From Gaiellales bacterium (GTDB lineage: Bacteria; Actinomycetota; Thermoleophilia; RBG-16-64-13): a stretch of 64,000 bases of DNA. Each line of letters starts with the position of its first letter. Positions within the stretch are counted from its first letter, which is position 1. The notes under the pieces were generated by a model that did not search any database, had not been told where the DNA came from, and was given only the letters and a program-made list of their open reading frames with translations. The stretch covers positions 72,558 through 136,557 of the forward strand of contig JAAYAL010000025.1 of NCBI GenBank assembly GCA_012719395.1. The letters run 5' to 3'. Shown one piece after another: positions 61,255-64,000 of the stretch. The position numbers and the translations under genes are program-made.

Positions 61255-62205
61255 TCAGCGGAAGCGTTCGGTGGGTTGCCGCGCCTGGAGATGGTCCTCC
61301 AAACCGCGCAGTAGAAGGAACAGGCCCGTCACGGCGAAGATGAACGCCGCCATGGGGGCCAGCAGCGTCCACTGGTTGACCTGGATGGAGGCGCGAGCCT
61401 GCCCTATGAGCCCCGCCCACTCGTGGGTGATGGAGTAGTACATGGGGGGGTCCATGGAGAACTCGGTGCCGCCGAAGAACAGCTGGAAAATGCCCAGCTG
61501 CCCCAGGAGATTGAGCGCCAGCAGGGTCTCGTGGAGGACCATGAGCGTGATGTCTTCGCGCAGTAGGGGCAGGACGTGCCTGCTGCCTATCCAGACCCGG
61601 CCGGCTCCCAGCGCACCCGCCGCGTCCACAAAGGGCCGTGAGCGTAGTTGATAGGTCTTCTCCCGCACCAGCACTGCCACGCTGGGGATGCCCACCAGGG
61701 TCATGAGGGCGGCTTGGATCAGTGCCAACTGCCAGGGCGGCACCACTGAGCCCACGTTGATGCGGGCCATCGCCAGGTACACCACGAAGAAGGCGGGTAT
61801 GGCACTCAGCAGGCCCGCGCGGGCGGGGGCCTGACGGCGGGAGGCGCGCAACCCCAGACCCACGCCTACCGCACTCCCCACCAGGACCCGGGCCAGACCC
61901 ACGGCAAGCGCGCCGATGACGGTGAAGCGGGCTCCGTAGAGGAGCAAGGAGAGAAGATCGTATCCCCAGCGATCGGTTCCCAGCCAGTGGCGCAACGAGG
62001 GCGGTTGCGGCGCGTAGAGCGTCACCGGGCCCTGGGCCGTCTGCACCACCGCCAGCCGTTCCGCGTTGTCCTCCCCGTAGGGAGCCAGGGCGGGCCCGGC
62101 CAGTGCCGCCACCAGCAGCAGGCCGGTGAACAGCAGGCCGGCCCACAGCTTCCAGTTGAGGCGCCCGCGCGCGCCGGATGCGCTCTTCTGCCGTGGATGG
62201 CCCAT
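61255..62205 (-). CDS. Dpp/Opp-type ABC transporter permease, DppC-like
   Basis: Binding-protein-dependent permease. An N-terminal span (LWAGLLFTGLLLVAALAGPALAPY) and GTDRWGYDLLSLLLYGARFTVIGALAVGLARVLVGSAVG are DppC features; the EAA-like loop is DAAGALGAGRVWIGSRHVLPLL. ATG 62205 lies 2 bases after the stop of the upstream permease. 316 residues. No ATPase or binding protein is adjacent. Confidence 0.82.
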   Translation of the reverse strand: MGHPRQKSASGARGRLNWKLWAGLLFTGLLLVAALAGPALAPYGEDNAERLAVVQTAQGPVTLYAPQPPSLRHWLGTDRWGYDLLSLLLYGARFTVIGALAVGLARVLVGSAVGVGLGLRASRRQAPARAGLLSAIPAFFVVYLAMARINVGSVVPPWQLALIQAALMTLVGIPSVAVLVREKTYQLRSRPFVDAAGALGAGRVWIGSRHVLPLLREDITLMVLHETLLALNLLGQLGIFQLFFGGTEFSMDPPMYYSITHEWAGLIGQARASIQVNQWTLLAPMAAFIFAVTGLFLLLRGLEDHLQARQPTERFR

Positions 62206-62207
62206 CG

Positions 62208-63149
62208 TCAGCGCCGGGTCGCCCAGCGCAGGAGGGCTACGACCACCCACGTCCCCATCCACAGTGCTGCAAAGACCACCATCATCAGGAACATGGTGTT
62301 GATGGCCACGTTGGGCTGGTAGGAGTGCCAGAAGACGTAGGTGAAGGCAAGGCGACCCAGCCCGGGAATGTTGAAGAGGTACTCCACGATGAAGAGGTTG
62401 CCCACGATGAGGGCGGCCAGCCGCGAGGAACCGGCTTCAACGTGCAGGAGCGCATGGGGCAGCACATGGCGGCGCAGCAGTTGCCCGCGACTCAACCCCT
62501 GCGCCAGCGCCGTGCGGATGAACTCCTGACCCAGCGTGGTGCGCACGACGCCTGCGGTGCCCTTGAGCAGAAAGGCGGTGGGGATGACCGAGAGGACGAT
62601 GAGCGGAAGCAGTAGGGCCTGTTGCTCGCTGGAAATGGTGGCCACGCGGGCGATCCGCCACCCGGTGGCTTGGTAGACGGCCACCGCGGCAATCTGCAGG
62701 ACCAGCACCAGGATGAAGTCGGGGATGGAGCCCACGCCGCTCACCAGGTCGTGCAGATGCTCTCGCTTGGTGCCGCCCAAGGCCAGTCCCAGGCCCAGGG
62801 AAAGGGTGAGTGCGATGGCGCAGGCCAGTCCGGCGTAGGGGAGCGAGGTTGCCAGGGCGCGCCCCGCCGCGGGGAGGAAATGGTCGGTCTGGTTGAAAGC
62901 ACCGCGCTCGTACTGCAGGCTGGAGCCGTCCCGGAGGCCGGAAATGTAGTCGGCTGCGGTATGCCAGAAGGCGCTGGCGTGTAACTCCAGTCCGCCGTCA
63001 GAGAGCCGGACGGCTTCGGGGAGGGCAGCCAGGAGGAAAACTGCCAGGATGGTGCCCAGCAGCCCCAAGGTCCCACGCCGCAACTCGCCACCACGCCCCG
63101 TGGCGCCGCCGTCCGCTGAGCCCAGCGCCGGAGGTGGCCAGATGCTCAC
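62208..63149 (-). CDS. Dpp/Opp-type ABC transporter permease, DppB-like
   Basis: Partner permease. TSLPYAGLACAIALTLSLGLGLALGG, then GVGSIPDFILVLVLQI, then EFIRTALAQGLSRGQLLRRHVLPHALL (EAA loop) and LIVGNLFIVEYLFNIPGLGRLAF are typical DppB segments. 313 residues. GTG start at 63149. Transcribed with the DppC-like gene; the gap upstream (427 bp) must hold its promoter. Confidence 0.83.
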   Translation of the reverse strand: MSIWPPPALGSADGGATGRGGELRRGTLGLLGTILAVFLLAALPEAVRLSDGGLELHASAFWHTAADYISGLRDGSSLQYERGAFNQTDHFLPAAGRALATSLPYAGLACAIALTLSLGLGLALGGTKREHLHDLVSGVGSIPDFILVLVLQIAAVAVYQATGWRIARVATISSEQQALLLPLIVLSVIPTAFLLKGTAGVVRTTLGQEFIRTALAQGLSRGQLLRRHVLPHALLHVEAGSSRLAALIVGNLFIVEYLFNIPGLGRLAFTYVFWHSYQPNVAINTMFLMMVVFAALWMGTWVVVALLRWATRR

Positions 63150-63576
63150 GGCCGGGTGCGCCTCTGCCCGCCGGTCACGACCGGGTGGGGCGTGCCGGCG
63201 CTGCTGGGAATTGTGATAGCATGGATGCGCCAGTCAGGCCGACGACCGCCTGGTGCGCCGGTGGGTCACCCTTTGCGAATCCTGGGTTCAACCGCTCTGG
63301 TTACCTCTATGGCGCCGGGCATTGGCTCATGCATGGGTCGGAAGGCGTCGTGTTCGCGGATGGAGGTGCTGCCAACCTGCCGCGCCGCCTGACTGCGAGA
63401 CACTGCGCTACAGTAACGCGGAAGCGACGAGGCTGATGATTGCACCATTGCTCCCCGCCGCCAAGCCGGTTGCGCAGGGCAGTGAAGCGCATACCGGCGG
63501 GCGACCGGGCGCGCAGTGGTGGTCGGGATCATCGGCCACGAGAGCCAGCATTGGTGAGGGCGAGGGAGGTTGCAGG
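63150..63576. other. Divergent intergenic region, no gene seen
   Basis: 427 bp between the minus-strand permease and the plus-strand SDR. Short ORFs on both strands show no recognisable sequence. Promoters for both directions are expected; TAGCAT (near 63222) and TACAGT (near 63411) are weak -10 candidates without clear -35 partners. A GGGTTCAAC string at 63284 does not fold as a tRNA. Confidence 0.5.
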
Positions 63577-64000
63577 ATGGGCAAGGCAGTTATCGATCTG
63601 AGCGGCAAAGTGGCCATTGTCACCGGTGGGACCCGGGGCATCGGGGCCGAGATGGTGCGCACGCTGGCGCTGCAGGGCGCGGATATCGCCCTCAACTACC
63701 GCAAGAGCGTCGACGAAGCGGCCGCCCTCGTGGCGGAACTGCAGGGCATGGGCCGCAAGGCCATCGCTGTGCAGGCGGACGTGTCCAGCCTGGCTGATGC
63801 AGAGAAGATGGTGGCCAAGGTGGTGGAGGAGCTGGGTGGTGTTCACATTCTGGTCTGCAATGCCGGCATGAACTGGGACGGCGTGATCTGGAAGATGACG
63901 GAAGAGCAGTTCGATCGCGTCATCGGCGTTGACCTGAAGGGTACCTGGAACTACCTGCGCGCCTGCGCTCCCTACTTCAAGGAACAGAAGTACGGCCGCT
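63577..64000 (+). CDS. FabG-like short-chain dehydrogenase/reductase (3' end cut by window)
   Basis: ATG 63577 with GGGAGG upstream opens a frame with no stop before the window edge, so the ORF track omits it. AIVTGGTRGIGAEMVRTLA is the TGxxxGIG cofactor loop; ADVSSLADAEKMV supplies the Asp of the adenine pocket; VCNAGMNWDGVIWKMTEEQFD holds the NAG motif; VIGVDLKGTWNYLRAC leads to the missing Ser-Tyr-Lys site. About 141 of ~245 residues are here. Could be a 3-oxoacyl-ACP/CoA reductase. Confidence 0.88.
   Translation, partial: MGKAVIDLSGKVAIVTGGTRGIGAEMVRTLALQGADIALNYRKSVDEAAALVAELQGMGRKAIAVQADVSSLADAEKMVAKVVEELGGVHILVCNAGMNWDGVIWKMTEEQFDRVIGVDLKGTWNYLRACAPYFKEQKYGR

Noticed and set aside
63280-63300. 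Possible tRNA T-loop (GGGTTCAAC)
   Set aside because: The flanking bases do not form a T-stem, acceptor or anticodon arm.

Overview
The window is GC-rich chromosomal DNA from a bacterium, most likely a member of the Actinomycetota. Pointers are: the DivIVA/SepF/FtsZ set with an FtsZ tail ending in IPSFLR; a MurE with the DNPR signature expected for meso-diaminopimelate; a LytR_C-domain protein; and the gene order tkt-tal-zwf-pgl. One gene needs selenocysteine and another belongs to a family tied to selenium-dependent molybdenum hydroxylases, so the organism probably uses selenium, and an anaerobic or micro-oxic lineage is plausible. I cannot name a genus.

Layout. (1) 1-4.8 kb: the end of a degenerate LCP/LytR_C protein, a ThiF/MoeB-type activating enzyme broken by a frameshift, the sulfur transferase LarE and a PcrA/UvrD helicase. 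(2) 5.0-27.4 kb: a nearly gapless division and cell wall (dcw) cluster on the plus strand: mraZ, rsmH, ftsL-like, ftsI, murE, murF, mraY, murD, ftsW, murG, murC, murB, ftsQ, ftsZ, pgeF, yggS, sepF, proC, divIVA, yggU, a TraR/DksA zinc-finger gene, lspA and rluD. Many neighbours overlap by 4 bases (ATGA/GTGA). Three 10-bp-spaced GTGG repeats just before mraZ look like the MraZ operator. (3) 27.5-30.5 kb, minus strand: a bifunctional PutA. (4) 30.6-34.2 kb: tkt and tal, then a scar in which the first codons of zwf run into the last codons of pgl. (5) 34.3-44.6 kb: pyrR, then a surface-polysaccharide block (pseudokinase membrane protein, Wzz/BY-kinase, decayed transposase and aminotransferase pieces, PglF/WbpM-type dehydratase), then pyrB-pyrC-carA with a probable PyrR-binding hairpin before pyrB; carB is not here. 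(6) 44.7-54.2 kb: a DUF3467 protein, a selenocysteine-containing Bcp/PrxQ peroxiredoxin, a carboxylesterase, adenine deaminase, an AlkD-like protein (minus), two LiaF/toast-rack-like membrane proteins, a CDF metal exporter and a YqeC-MocA fusion. (7) 54.3-61.2 kb: an ACT-domain protein, a complete LivKHMGF branched-chain amino acid ABC transporter, a PaaK-like CoA ligase and an FlK-like hotdog thioesterase. (8) 61.3-63.1 kb, minus strand: two Dpp/Opp-type permeases. (9) 63.6 kb to the end: the start of a FabG-like SDR, open at the right edge.

The most notable observations are the UGA-containing peroxiredoxin with a SECIS-like hairpin at the expected distance, the zwf/pgl deletion scar, the pyr genes separated by a polysaccharide block but apparently still carrying a PyrR site, and the catalytically dead kinase domain attached to a predicted sugar-binding-like ectodomain.
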